Positions 10,680 to 22,900 of a DNA stretch of 64,000 nt are shown here, piece by piece. Source of the DNA: Prosapia bicincta (taxonomy: Eukaryota; Arthropoda; Insecta; Hemiptera; Cercopidae); NCBI GenBank assembly GCA_036971475.1, contig JBAIZL010000007.1, forward strand, positions 34,280,502 through 34,344,501. Reading direction: 5' to 3'. Every line of letters starts with the position of its first letter. Within the stretch, counting starts at the first letter, position 1. Below the pieces are notes generated by a model. That model was given only the letters and a program-made list of their open reading frames with translations, ran no database searches and was not told the origin of the DNA. Both the position numbers and the translations under genes were made by a program.

Positions 10680-13500
10680 AGGAGTCGTCCAACTTAACTG
10701 AATGCGGTCATTGACCGGTCTCACACTAGAATAGTTTGCGGGGGTCTGTCTATATCGAACGAACCCTCTGCTCCCACTAAGACGAATAGAGTGGCTTGTT
10801 GCCGACACCTAGTACCAGTACGTAAGAGCTTATGGGCCTTAGTGGAGTTTCACATCAAAGACGGACCGGGTGATGCTGAGCTGTGCACTAATCGCCTGGT
10901 CACTAAATACGCAGTGTTTATATGGGAGCTTTCAAATACAACGCCGGGCCGTGCCGGACGATGCCGAGCCGTTTCGTCAAGTACCTTCCCCCAATTCAAG
11001 CGGTTTCTCCTTTGGTTCAGTCTATTACATTGTTCCAGCCCAGTGAGTTAAGAAACATTACGCAATATATTGTTTCTTTATTGTTTCAAGTTCTTTTTGT
11101 TCTTTATATTTTGTTAATTAAAAATAACAATTTTAGTGAGTAGTGATATTAAAATATTAATTAGTTCGATTCAAGAAAGATTGCTCTGGGATCAATCTAA
11201 CAAGAAGTACATGGATACAAATGTGCCGCTCGACGATTTGTAATATAGCCTTCAACACTCTAATATCCACCATAATACAGTTGTTAACAATATTAGTTTC
11301 CGTTTCTTGTAGCAAAGAATTCAGATATTGTAGCAAAGAAAAATGGAAACATTTGAAGGATAGCTTTTGGAGTGAATTGAAAATTCGGAGTTTCTCGAAT
11401 AGAGTTACAAACTGTCCACCAGTCTCGTGAGCTTTATTGATATCGTGTGTCCAGTATCGCCTTGTTTCTTTCACACATTCATCATCAAGTGAGGAACTAT
11501 CCAATAACATCGTCATCATCATCGTCAAAGTTGATGACGTTATTATTGTACTACATTGGAACTGAGACTGACAGGAAGGTAGCACTTCTCACTAAAAGGG
11601 TAGGAAACCTACTATGTGCGGATCGGTTTCAGTGGGAACGCATAGCAGATCCTGCTTAGCTTGGCATCGCATCACATCGCTCCGCTCGGCTCGACTTTGG
11701 TGTGTACATTGCCTTACCGTTAGGCCTTGCCAGGCTAATGGGAGAACACGAGTCCCCAACCACTACTACTTTCCCCAGCGCATCCAAGCTACCGAAGTGA
11801 GCTTTCCGAACAGCCAGCTTTTCCATACCGCCAGAATACACCTGGCCTTACCTACGAACTGGATCCTCAGAATGGAGACCAGACCTGGGCTTAGGCAGGA
11901 AAGACTGCAGCCAGCAACCTGTCCACTAGTCCTTGAAGGCTATACTTATATACAGTACCTGCCCAAGTGATGCCATAGATTACTTACCCTTATTCCTAAA
12001 TATCAGAGGATCGTTACATCTTTTTCTTAGTCTTGCATATTTCCATCGCCCCTCCTTATCCTTTTTCCTACAAAGAGGATGTAAGGATGTAACTATAGTT
12101 TGATTTAAAACAGAATAGGATTCTGCGTAGGCGAAATCGACCAGAGGAAGGGGGATTACAGCCGTGTAAACGAATAGGAGATTCACATCTTGCTGCGTGG
12201 GTGAGCCTTGATGCCAATTCGACGTTAAACTTCCGTTCGTCGCTCAGTGTCATCGTAACTGTGATGGAGTGATTCACTAGTGTGTAGCTTGCTTCGTTTT
12301 GCAATTTCAGTCGCTGGCAGTGGTGGGTTGACTGTCAATGCGTTCGAACTGGCAACACCGCATCCCTACCCTGCCACACACCCATTCCTATTCTACTTTA
12401 AATCAAAGTATAGCAGGCACATCTTTATGATCTTGTTAAACATCAAGACTACTTCAGGTAAGTAATTTCCCACGAGAGGAAGTCAATATCTCCATCCTTT
12501 AGTCTTGCATATTTCCGTCGCCCCTCCTTATCTCTTTTCCTACAAGGAGATGGAGTAACTAACAGATGCGTCTTTATGATCTTGATAGAAAGGAGGTCTA
12601 CTACACAACTACTACTGCATTGACCAGAAGATCATTGAGTTCTTCCTCAGCCCTGCCCAATTCGAACTACTCTTCCTAATTGTCATCTTACAAAACGATG
12701 TATTAGATAGATACACCTTTATTTAACCGATGGGGAGTTTGTCTACCTTAGGAAAGTGGACTTGCACACGTGATATACGAACCCCCCCCCCCCCCCCCAC
12801 TGCATTATCACTTACAGGAGGTTTTTATCAATGTTTGTGCACTATATCATTTTAATTTAAAGTACAGCTTTAAATTTTAAACTACAGATCGTTAGCATTT
12901 GCGTCCGTTTTATTTAGAAAGTCTTGATCACAGATGAGATTATTTTTACCATGACTGTTATCTAGTAATCAGCTCAGCCTAAAACAATGTGTCCACATTC
13001 TCATAATACTCTGTGATTCTCTGCATTAATCGAGTTAATCATATTCTTGTAAAACTTCTTGAAAAATATTCTGACACAATTTCAAGACGCCGTCCCCATT
13101 CTCACAATTGTCTTTCCATGGGAATCTATATTTTCTCGATATAGCTAAGCCACGTCGTGTTCTTGAAGGTGGCTTTTAAAGATTTTAAAATGAGAATTTA
13201 GGAAAGGCAGAAAACAAACTTACTTAAGAATAACCTACATAAATCTCTTGTGTGTAATAAAGGTGATAATAAATAATTTAACCGTAGTTATATATTAAGA
13301 ATGTGATTGACGAAAGTTTTTAAAACTTTTAAGTTTTAGAAAGCATTGTAGAGTCAATTCGAATCCAAAATAATAATTTAACATTATTACATTCTAACGA
13401 AGGGGAAAATACTACTCACAACTCCGCAGTGTAGAGATTACATAAGCCAAATTTTGAAGGCACCTAGTAAATCCTGTATTAAAATTTTTAAGGCGTTTTA
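10680..13500. other. GC-richer intergenic repeats, no recognised gene
   Basis: Several ORFs of 60-142 codons occur on both strands but overlap each other and show no domain I recognise. A short unit (TCTTGCATATTTCC, CGCCCCTCCTTAT) occurs twice, at 12027 and 12502, suggesting an old repeat. A poly-C run lies at 12782-12798. Confidence 0.4.
12782..12798 (+). repeat. Poly-C run
   Basis: About 17 consecutive cytosines. A run this long is prone to length error in assembly. Confidence 0.9.
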
Positions 13501-13521
13501 TAGTAGTTTACAGTATTTTTA

Positions 13522-13814
13522 AACACACACACACACACACACCACAAACACACACATGCGCATACAACACACACACACACACACACACACACACCACAAA
13601 CACACACATGCGCATACAACACACACAAACACACACACACACACACCACAAACCCACACATGCGCATACAACACACACACACACACACCACAAACACACA
13701 CATGCGCATACAACACAAACACACACACCACAAACACACACATGCGCATACAACACACACACACACACACGCATACAACACACACACGCGCATACAACAC
13801 ACACATGCACATAC

Positions 13815-13848
<34 letters not shown>

Positions 13849-13871
13849 ACAAACACACACATGCACATACA

Positions 13872-13912
<41 letters not shown>

Positions 13913-13933
13913 TGCACGCACATGCACATACAC

Positions 13934-14016
<83 letters not shown>

Positions 14017-14018
14017 AA
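13522..14018. repeat. Complex (CA)n satellite-like array
   Basis: CA repeats are punctuated by recurring CCACAAACACACACATGCG/CATACAA blocks at irregular 40-55 bp spacing (13541, 13592, 13645, 13687, 13727, 13848). All six-frame ORFs here (His-Thr, Cys-Val) are artefacts. Confidence 0.9.
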
Positions 14019-14299
14019 CACACACACATCTCTCTCCCTCTCCCTCTCTCTCTTTGTTAACAAGTAAGGCACTTGAAGAAGTGGAAAGTAATCTAATAAT
14101 TTTGTAATCATAACAAAATGCATACATTTACCTGCAAGAAAATAGTAACCAATATTGTTTACGTACTATTATGGGGACATCTTCAGATTGCCTTAGACAA
14201 AATGAAATTCAGAAAGCCCTATATTGTTTCTAATAAATGCTGTGACACTATCACAGTCCAACCTTAAAAATCCTACATTGGCAACAGACAAACTACATG

Positions 14300-15080
14300 A
14301 AGAAGGAGGTTATAAGATAAGGATATGACAAAAAACTCATGCTAATGGTGTAGAAAGAAAAGGAACAGGAGAATGAAGAAAGAGAGCAAGAGAGGAAGGG
14401 AGAAACGAGGAGACACAAAGAAAGAGAACTAGCTGAAATGAGATGGCAAAATGAGGAGGCTGAATAATAAAGAAAGCAGAGGAGGAAATATGAGATAGAA
14501 GCGAGAAAGATAAAGGAAGCTGAGAAAGATAAAGGAGAAAGAAACTAGAAGGAAGGTAAACCAAATAGAAACGGGGAAGGTAAAGGAAAAATCAAGAAGA
14601 TAGGGAATGCTTAGAGACAAAATGAAGTCATTTATGAAGAATATCATGTCGAGTTCTAGAAGCCATAAGGAGGACTTCAACCAATACATGGTTACCATAG
14701 ACACCAGAGTGTCGGCATCTGAAAGTAGATGGACAGACTACACACCGTGATCAAAAGTTAAGAAGAACACCAGGAAAATGAAAATAAGATCAATGACATG
14801 GAGGCTGGTCTCAAACAGGTAGAGCCAAGCGTCAAGAAGGTAAGGGGAAAAGTAAGGAAGGTTGGTCAGCCTTGAGAAGCAGTGATTAGGGAGTCTTAGA
14901 TTCTTAAACCCCTAGATTGTGCATCATGTCTGTATGATCCCAACAAGGCTTGTACGGACACCCAACATGTGTAGGAAAAGGAGTAGTGTTAGGGCTACAA
15001 ACATGATTCAATCTTTCAAGGTCAAAGAGAGGTGAAGAAAGTTGCCCACTTATATAATAATATTGATATAAGGGATTTTA
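14300..15080 (+). pseudogene. Degenerate Lys/Glu/Arg-rich coding remnant, possibly retroelement gag
   Basis: Purine-rich sequence on the plus strand conceptually encodes charged, coiled-coil-like peptide (ELAEMRWQNEEAE, RKIKEAEKDKGE) broken by stops. Gag regions of some insect retroelements look like this, but no diagnostic motif is present. Confidence 0.25.
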
Positions 15081-15177
15081 TAATATCAAGAAGAGAAAAA
15101 GGGTAGAGTTTATAAACTGTTAGGTTGTACAACTTAAGGGTTTTATTAAACACTTATTTATCTATAATTAAAAGGTA

Positions 15178-15335
15178 CTTAACTAAATAAATACGTTATG
15201 GCCTACTTTCTGACGCATTTCAAAATATTTGTTCCTTTTACGAAGCTAACCCTCTACTCATTAGTACTTAAGGAGCAAATGTTTTGAAACACATCAGCAA
15301 GTAAACCATTATGTATTCATTTAGGTAAGTTTCAT
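15178..15335. repeat. Inverted repeat of the AACGCGTCAGCAAGTAAG family
   Basis: Arms 15178-15236 and 15268-15335 (CTGACGCATTTCAAAATATTTG inverted as CAAATGTTTTGAAAC and following bases) form a hairpin. Related ends occur at 30977, 31351, 33565, 33960-34060, 42000-42185, 53463, 61519-61690 and 63740. Confidence 0.55.
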
Positions 15336-15577
15336 TTAATTATAGTTTAATCAGTTAATTCAAAATGATTATATCAATCAACTCATTTATCCATTTAACT
15401 CGGCATACAACCGCTACTTGTTGATATTTCTCAGCAAGTTCAATAGATAAATAATAAATTTAATAATTATTTTTTTCTAATACTCCACGTTTTTAAAACG
15501 GACTAAAAAGTATAACATTTTTCATGGCCCTTTTACAATTTTGAGGGAGAATTGCTAGTGGCTATGGATATATTTGT

Positions 15578-15745
15578 AATACTTGGAAAGAAAAACGAAC
15601 AGCGCAGGCAATTCCTGATAGTTAAGGAGGAGTGAATGAATAAAAATAATAGTGAATTGGAGACAGGATTCACTGAACTTAATTAATTTACTCCTCCTTA
15701 CCTATCATGAATTGCCTGGGTCCCAAGTTTGTCTCTCCAAGTATA
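15578..15745. repeat. Inverted repeat
   Basis: Left arm 15578-15640 (ATACTTGGAAAGA, AGGCAATTCCTGATAG, TAAGGAGGAGT) is inverted at 15685-15745. (TA)n and a short TAGA tract follow. Confidence 0.6.
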
Positions 15746-15774
15746 TATATATATATATATATAGATAGATAGAT

Positions 15775-16345
15775 AGATTCTATCTTCACGTGAGCTACTA
15801 GCTTTCACTAACACACTTGTAAATATATTACAAACCTGCCTATAGTAGCACTTACTTATATTTGTTGAGAACGGCCGTATTGGGAGATGTGTCCCATTGT
15901 CACCTCAGACAGTAACTGATCTTAAGGTTTTCGTAGATTAGGGTGGGGGTGGGATATTATGGTGGTGTGGGTGTACTTTGTGAGTATTAGGAGTTATGAT
16001 GTCAAAAAGTGTGTGTGAGTTGTAATGTAATTGTGTACTGAGTATGTGTGTAGGGTGTTGTTTGAAGTGTCTGTATATTTCGTATGGTTCGGTTGTGTAA
16101 CGTTGGTTATTTCTGTGTTGTTTAGGAAGAATTTGTAGGCTGAATGTTATGTCTATGTAGTCGTTTTGTGGAGTTGAGATGATCGGCGAAGTTTGATTGG
16201 TAGTTATTGTTTGTTAGTGCGTTTATATATTCTTGGTAGCGTGTGTAGAAGGACCTCCCTGTCTGGCCTATGTAAAAACTGGGGCACGAACTGCAAGTTA
16301 GTTTGTTAACTCCAGCGCCATTGTAAATATCATTGATTTTGTAAA
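15775..16345 (-). pseudogene. Penelope-like element: GIY-YIG endonuclease fragment and 3' end
   Basis: Read on the minus strand from about 16336, the sequence encodes KINDIYNGAGVNKLTCSSCP, then SFYIGQTGRSFYTRYQEYI. This is the core of the PLE GIY-YIG endonuclease (Y-I-G-x-T with downstream Arg, preceded by C-x2-C). A stop follows near 16124. The 3' flank to 15775 carries the shared AAGTGCTACTATAGGCAGG end sequence and ATCTCCCAATACGG, a decayed stem-GAAACG region. RT is absent. It is 5' truncated. Confidence 0.65.
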
Positions 16346-16944
16346 TACATTCATGTTAGTGATATTATAAATACATTCATAACCACTAACATTTCTCCCT
16401 CAAAATTGTAGAAGGACCATGAAAAATTATTATATACATTTATTCCATTTTAAAAACATGGCATATTAAACATAATTTTTTAAATTTAATTTATTATTTT
16501 CTGTTTTTTTTGTCTTATGTTTGAGTGTAAAATTTCAATTGATTTTGTAACATAATTTCATACAACAGCTGATTTTACGTTATAGGTTTCATTGTAGAAC
16601 AGCTGATTTACAGCTGTTAGGTTTAGAAAACCTAAGTTACATTCCTATAATAATTGTATATCGTTAGGTTAAAGTGTTATTATTCAATATTTTACATCGG
16701 TTGATAAATATGGTAATTTATACTTCAATAAACGATTATTTAATTGAATATAAAAGCACATGAAAGTCTCTAGCATCTCAATCAAATCTAATTTGTTTAT
16801 AGAAGTAATTTTTAAACAAACTTGAAGTGAGTGAATGTTTTAGAACAGCTGTTTTATCACTAAGTAGCTCATCACCCAAATTCGATTTGCTTAAACAACT
16901 ATTGTTTTAAAAAATGTAGAGACAAGAACCGAGTGAATATTGCA

Positions 16945-17060
16945 TTGTCATCTAACTCTGACGTAGGTATAAAATTTCAAGTATTTAGCTCATCGGGAAG
17001 TTGCAAAATTCCACCCGGAAGACAAAAACAGACAGATATGACAGAAACCTAACTAATAAA
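16945..17060 (+). mobile_element. Possible LINE 3' end
   Basis: The text AAAATTTCAAGTATTTAGC, ATCGGGAAG and AAAACAGACAGATATGACAG resembles the 3' tails of RTE-like LINEs. No coding part was seen. Confidence 0.25.
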
Positions 17061-17079
17061 AATATTTTAATAATAGTAG

Positions 17080-17270
17080 TTGCCTTACTTGGACGCTACA
17101 GTATTCAAGGAAGATGGCCCAAGCAGGCTCGGCAGTACGCTCCAACCTGCCCAGTATTATCCGAGGTTTGGTCCTAGATACTCATTTCCACAGGACAAGT
17201 TTACCTGGATGCTGAAAAAAACAAATATTTTTTTTGATTACTTAGAACAGAACCCAGACACTTTAGATTG
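17080..17270 (+). CDS. Orphan coding-like segment, unknown product
   Basis: A 64-codon open frame reads LPYLDATVFKEDGPSRLG, then STLQPAQYYPRFGPRYSF and PQDKFTWMLKKTNIFFDYLE, ending QNPDTLDW and a stop. Its composition is protein-like and not AT-biased noise. A potential acceptor (AATAGTAG) precedes it and a donor (GATTG|GTAATA) sits at its end, which would give phase 2. It cannot splice in frame onto the first chitinase exon, which needs one preceding base. I do not recognise the family. It could be an exon of another gene, a retrocopy piece or chance. Confidence 0.3.
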
Positions 17271-17816
17271 GTAATAAGGAAGTTTACTCACTATTCTACT
17301 CCATTCTATTAAAGAATATTTATATAACTTCAAAATTTTTCAATCAAATTAGTGTGTTTTATTTACGTATTCTTTGATATAAAACACTATAACATAACAT
17401 GTTAGGTTTGTCTCTGTAAGTAAGAGTTTCCAAATGAAAAATGTATTTTTATAATTAATATTTTATTCAATAGAAATTTATTTCTAAACTATTATAATGC
17501 AAAACCCTACTTAGAGTGCAAGGGATCATTGTCATCTGAAAAACTTCCTCAGTCATTTGCCAAGACTAGATCAAAGTTAAAGAATGTGTTATTCTCTAAA
17601 CCACTGCCAAAGAGATAATCATCTCTGTGGAGAGTTTAGCTTTGAATACAAAGTTTATGTGATTTGATGGCTTTGGTGTAAGCGTTTCAATAGCAAATGC
17701 ATCACCAATAAGTTAAACATGCAAATCAATTCATTCAAACTGCCAACTATAACGGGCAATATGGTAATACCAAGAGAAGTGCTACCTTAATATCTTTAAA
17801 TAATTCAGGAACAAAC

Positions 17817-19079
17817 ATGTGAACATCATCGTAGGACCTTTTATCCAACAACAAACTCATGGTCTGCAGAGGTTTACAACAAACTCATGGTCTGCAGAAG
17901 TTTATGTGAACATCATCGTAGGACCTTTTAACCAACAACAAACTCATGGTCTGCAGAGGTTTATGTGAACATCATCGTAGGACCTTTTAACCAACAACAA
18001 ACCTTTAGTCTGCAGAGATTTATGTGAACAGCATCGTAGGACCTTTTAACCAACAACAAACTCATGGTCTGCAGAGGTTTATGTGAACATCATCGTAGGC
18101 CCTTTACCAAAATCAAACTCATGGTCTGCAGAGGTTTATGTGAACATCATCGTAGGACCTTTTAACCAACAACAAACTCATGGTCTGCAGAGGTTTATGT
18201 GAACATCATCGTAGGACCTTTTAACCAACAACAAACTCATGGTCTGCAGAGGTTTATGTGAACATCATCGTAGGACCTTTTAACCAACAACAAACTCATG
18301 GTCTGCAGAGGTTTATGTGAACATCATCGTAGGTCCTTTTAACCAACAACAAACTCATGGTCTGCAGAAGTTTATGTGAACATCATCGTAGGACCTTTTA
18401 ACCAACAACAAATTAATGGTCTGCAGAGGTTTATGTGAACATCATCGTAGGACCTTTTAACCAACAACAAACTCATGGTCTGCAGAGGTTTATGTGAACA
18501 GCATCGTAGGTCCTTTTAACCAACAACAAACTCATGGTCAGCAGAGGTTTATGTGAACATCATCGTAGGCCCTTTACCAAAATCAAACTCATGGTCTGCA
18601 GAGGTTTATGTGAACATTATCGTAGGACGTTTTAACCAACAACAAACTCATGGTCTGCAGAGGTTTATGTGAACATCATCGTAGGGCCTTTTAACCAACA
18701 ACAAACTCATGGTCTGCAGAGGTTTATGTGAACATTATCGTAGGACGTTTTAACCAACAACAAACTCATGGTCTGCAGAGGTTTATGTGAACATCATCGT
18801 AGGACCTTTTAACCAACAACAAACTCATGATCTGAAGAGGTTTATGTGAACATCATCGTAGGACCTTTTAACCAACAACAAACTCATGGTCTGCAGAGGT
18901 TTATGTGAACATCATCGTAGGACCTTTTAACCAACAACAAACTCATGGTCTGCAGAGGTTTATGTGAACAGCATCGTAGGTCCTTTTAACCAACAACAAA
19001 CTCATGGTCTGCAGAGGTTTATGTGAACATCATCGTAGGACCTTTTAACCAACAACAAACTCATGGTCTGCAGAGGTTT
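17817..19079 (+). repeat. 59-bp minisatellite, about 22 copies
   Basis: The unit starts CTCATGGTCTGCAGAGGTTT and contains GAACATCATCGTAGGACC and CAACAACAAA. Most copies are identical. A 57-bp variant (CCCTTTACCAAAATC) occurs at about 18100 and 18570, and GCATCG variants occur at 18031, 18501 and 18971, exactly 470 bp apart. It lies about 650 bp upstream of the first visible chitinase exon, probably in an intron. The direct unspaced copies rule out CRISPR. Confidence 0.95.
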
Positions 19080-19399
19080 TGTATTTATAAAATAAAATAA
19101 AATCATAAATTATTATAGTGTAGCTAAATTAATATTTGTGAACTTACATGCTGGCCTGTTACGAAACAAGTATTCACGTAACTACAAAATAATTATTTAT
19201 AGTTTAATCAGTGAATTGAACACTTTAAAGGTAGACCAGAAAATATTATAAGGGTGTAGTGTTTAAGAACAATTTTACCTCTGCAGGTATACAAACACAA
19301 TAATGATTGATTTTTAATTTGACAATTTATATAGTTTTATATTCAGAAACACTACTGAGGCTCAAATTATTTACACGTACGACTAATAATTTAAAATTA

Positions 19400-19520
19400 C
19401 AACCAATATTTATTAATCACTTTAGGATTAGTTTATGATTATCCGAACTTTAAATTTGTAAAAACTTAATGAGACAGAACGTTTTCGATCACTATGTGGC
19501 GATTTTCATCAGTGTCTTCT
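19400..19520 (-). mobile_element. PLE-type 3' end with hammerhead-like motif (family B)
   Basis: On the minus strand this carries the motif at 19472-19517, followed by TCAGTAAGTTTTTACAAATT, AAAGTTCGGATAATCATAAAC and CACTTTAATA... Copies with the same end lie at 20270-20440, 41726-41880 and 60660-60860. Confidence 0.5.
19472..19517 (-). ncRNA. Hammerhead-ribozyme-like motif, best helix I
   Basis: Minus strand: AGACA, CTGATGA, an extra A, a stem ATCGC/GTGAT with loop CACATA, GAAA, a 2-bp helix III (AA...TT with loop CG), a UUC triplet, then TGTCT, which pairs perfectly with AGACA as a 5-bp helix I. All three helices surround the conserved boxes, as in a type I hammerhead. Confidence 0.5.
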
Positions 19521-19735
19521 GCTTGGAAATGTTGGGTTAAGCGGTGACAGTTTTAAAGGCAGGTTTTTCTTGTTTATTGTAATATTTTTATTGTTTACTT
19601 TTTAATACTTGTTGTTTTTTATTCTTAAATTTGCCCTTGAAATTTATATGAATTTCAAATAAAATTTTAAAATGAGTTTTTTTTACAATTTAAAGTTGTT
19701 TTGCAACTAACCTAAATTTTGTGTACTTGTTCCAG

Positions 19736-19936
19736 ATCAAATAGAGAAGAGGGAATCGAACGAGAAGAGAATAGTTTGCTACTACACAAACTGGAGTGTG
19801 TATAGGCCAGGCACTGCCAAATACAACCCTCAGAACATCAATCCATACTTGTGTACCCATCTCATCTACGCCTTCGGTGGCCTTGACAGAGAGAATGGAC
19901 TTAGGCCATATGACAAATACCAGGACATTGAACAAG
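19736..19936 (+). CDS. Cht6: Cht6 exon (first visible): start of GH18 domain
   Basis: The exon follows an acceptor (TTCCAG) and ends at a donor (CAAG|GTATTT). It begins with the last two bases of a split codon and ends in phase 1. It encodes residues 1-67: a charged stretch after the presumed signal peptide, then KRIVCYYTNWSVYRPG, the first beta strand of GH18, and CTHLIYAFGGL, the second. The preceding exon must end with one base of the split codon. No exon with a signal peptide and that phase was found upstream. Confidence 0.93.
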
Positions 19937-22900
19937 GTATTTTTCTTAGTTCTGTTGGAATTAACATTGGAATTGTATAAATAAACATTCCGTATGTTTT
20001 TTTTGTTTTCAAATTCATATTAACTTTTTTTATGAGGTTTAAAATATGTACTTTTTCCTAGTTTGAAAGACAATAATTTTAAGAGGAAAATCTAATAATA
20101 AAATTGAGTTACTGAAATAAAAAAATTAAAATTTTGTAGTTATTTCTATTAACATACAAAACTATTTTTCTAAAACAATTCAGAGATTTTATTGTAGTTA
20201 ATGATTGGCAAAACTTTTTATGATAAAGTAATTTAACAACTTGTAGAACTTATAAAATTCTGTCTCATAAAAACATTAATCACTTTAACAATAGTTTATG
20301 ACTATCCGAAATTTTGTAAATTTGTGAAAACTTACTGAGACAGGACGTTTTCGATCGCTATGTGGCGATCTTCATCAGTTGACACATACTGATGTTCAAG
20401 TATGAACATTGTTAAAGTGATTAATTAAGATTCTCCGAACGTGATGGACTACAAAATTCAAAGTTATAAAATTATTTTGTCTCAATAATTTGAATATAAT
20501 TACTATAAAAAATGCCATTTTTTAGTTACTGAAAGTAAAATTGCAGTTACATAAATATAGGAACACCTATAATAAGTACATAAGTGTTCTTATATTATTT
20601 AACTGGAATTTTAGGTTATTGTAGACTATTTTGTAGATGTTTATATTTAAATGACATTTGTGTTTTTAAAACATAGAAAAAGTTGTCTACTTTCAACTTT
20701 AGAAAGTTTATTCAAACTTCTAAAGTTTGATGTTTAGTAAAAGAACCATTTTACTAGGTTTCTAAGATAGGTGGAAAAATTAGCAAAAATTCATTTGTTA
20801 ACAGGGGGTTATGCAAAGTTCACTGGACTTAAAACATACAACAAAGCTCTCAAGACTATGTTGGCCATTGGAGGCTGGAACGAAGGTTCGGCCAGGTTCT
20901 CGTCTTTAGTAGCCGATGAAGACAGAAGAGCTGAATTTGTTAAAAATGTCGTCAAGTTCCTGCGACAGAATCACTTTGATGGTTTGGACTTGGATTGGGA
21001 GTACCCTGCTTTCCGTGACGGGGGAAAGCCAAGGGACAGGGATAACTATGCTCAACTCGTACAGGTTAGGCAGTTAGTTTTAGATTATTAAGCTGACCAG
21101 TTGAAATATTTAGCATTTAAAATAAAAGTAATTTTAATGTATTATTACAACACACTAAGATGAATATTACGTAGTATGTCTTTAATTAACAAAGATACAG
21201 TCACAGTTATTCTATTCAAACGTTATTCATTTTCTCATTGAAAATAATTTGTTTTAATATATCAAACGTTCCGGACCCACATTGACCAGAAATGGAGGAC
21301 AGCACTCAACACAGATAAATCACAAGGTAGTGCAAACTGCTGACCGGTGCCACCATTCTCGATGGGAGGACCATCGCCTGGAGGTCTGTGTGGAATATTT
21401 TGGTGTCATCCTCGACAAATGCCTCTCCTTCTCTAACCAGGTTTCTGCCATCTTAAACAGAGAGGAGAGACATCTGTTCCAAACCCTCCCCCTTCTCTTA
21501 TGGCACTGACTCAATCCTTTCAAAATAAAACACCTTCTCTACGTAATGCTAATGTGTCTATGTTGTCACATATGCTCTCATGATCTGGTGAATACTTTGT
21601 ACTAACATGTCCAAAAAACTCCTCAAATCCCTACCTCTGAAAACCATTTCCCATTCTTCCTATAATATCACCTTTCGCAATGCCTTCTGCAAGACCCTAC
21701 CTTGCTTAGTTCCGACTAGGCCGAACTCTTTGGCAAGGCCATAAGTTTAGTCTATTTACACATGCAGATTCTCTGTAATTTGACTGGGCCTCTCCTATGT
21801 TTAGGCCACAGCCCAAAGATACTCCTGGAGACTTCATAACACCTCCAGTCTTCATCTTTTTGTTTCTTTCTTGCACCTTCCGTCATAACCTATTTGTTTA
21901 AACCTTAAAGTGTTTCTGTGTACTGCTCAGCCCCAGGTTGACTGAGCCTATAAGAATGAGTACCTAGGATACTTACCAAAGGGCAGTTGAAGCTTGGTGC
22001 TCGCCACAGCACCACAGTACTTTGATTACTGTGATCAAAGTAAGGCAACACTACCCTGTCTCTACTAAGCCATAGTAATGGTATAAATGAGTTATCTAAC
22101 TTATATTTCCTGAATGGTGATTTTTAAAGTTTTTTATTTGGCATAACACATAAGAAATTTTTATTAAATTAAAACTTGCTTGAAATTTAAATATTACAAT
22201 TGTTTTTATCCAAGCTAAACTTAAAAACAACATGTACACACTAAAAATATTTTTACACCAAAATTTTTAAACAAAATTCCATGCAATTTATAGAGTATGT
22301 ATAATAAAAACAGTTTAATTATATATTTGATTGCTAATGCAATACACAAACAACTAATTATGTATCTATTAATAAATGAATACCTGTAAAAAGTCTTAAA
22401 ATTTACCATTATACAATAATTTACGACATCTGTTGCAGTATTAAAAGTACGGGTTTTATCCAAACTTTTAAATTTGGATTTTGTTTTTAGAAACAACCTT
22501 ATTACAGTGCAATCTTAGCAATCTGAACTAATTGAGAGGGTTGTTCGGATTACAGAAGGTACCTATGTATGTTTTAGGAAAAAATGCTGAAAAAATATTT
22601 AACAGTGACACGAATGTTCCTGTATAAACCAGTCATAAATAGCGTCTTCAAAAAGTGGATAACTACTTGTGTGCATTATCTGTGTCTCTGCGTACCTTCC
22701 TCAGAAGCTAAAGCATATGAAAAAATTCTTTTTCAAATCAGTGATTGTCGTCTTACTAACTTTTAACTCACGGGCCAGATTGGAAGAAGTATCTCAGTTG
22801 TCAAGGCGTAACAAGATGTAGCACTTGTCAATCAAAGACAGAGTTTTATGTTTTTTTCACTCATTTTAACACGCCACTGAATATTTGAAAAGTGAAACCA

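Noticed and set aside
10791..11051. 86-codon plus-strand ORF
   Set aside because: No domain, overlapping a second ORF in another frame, in a repeat-like GC-richer region.
11157..11585. 142-codon minus-strand ORF
   Set aside because: It overlaps other ORFs on the plus strand, is rich in low-complexity runs (Met-Met-Thr, Ser-Ser), and matches no family I know.
13488..14127. Several ORFs of 135-211 codons in the CA-rich array
   Set aside because: Same reason: CA/GT repeats are open in several frames.
17817..19079. Possible CRISPR array
   Set aside because: Units are contiguous and uniform without unique spacers, and the context is an insect gene; it is a minisatellite.
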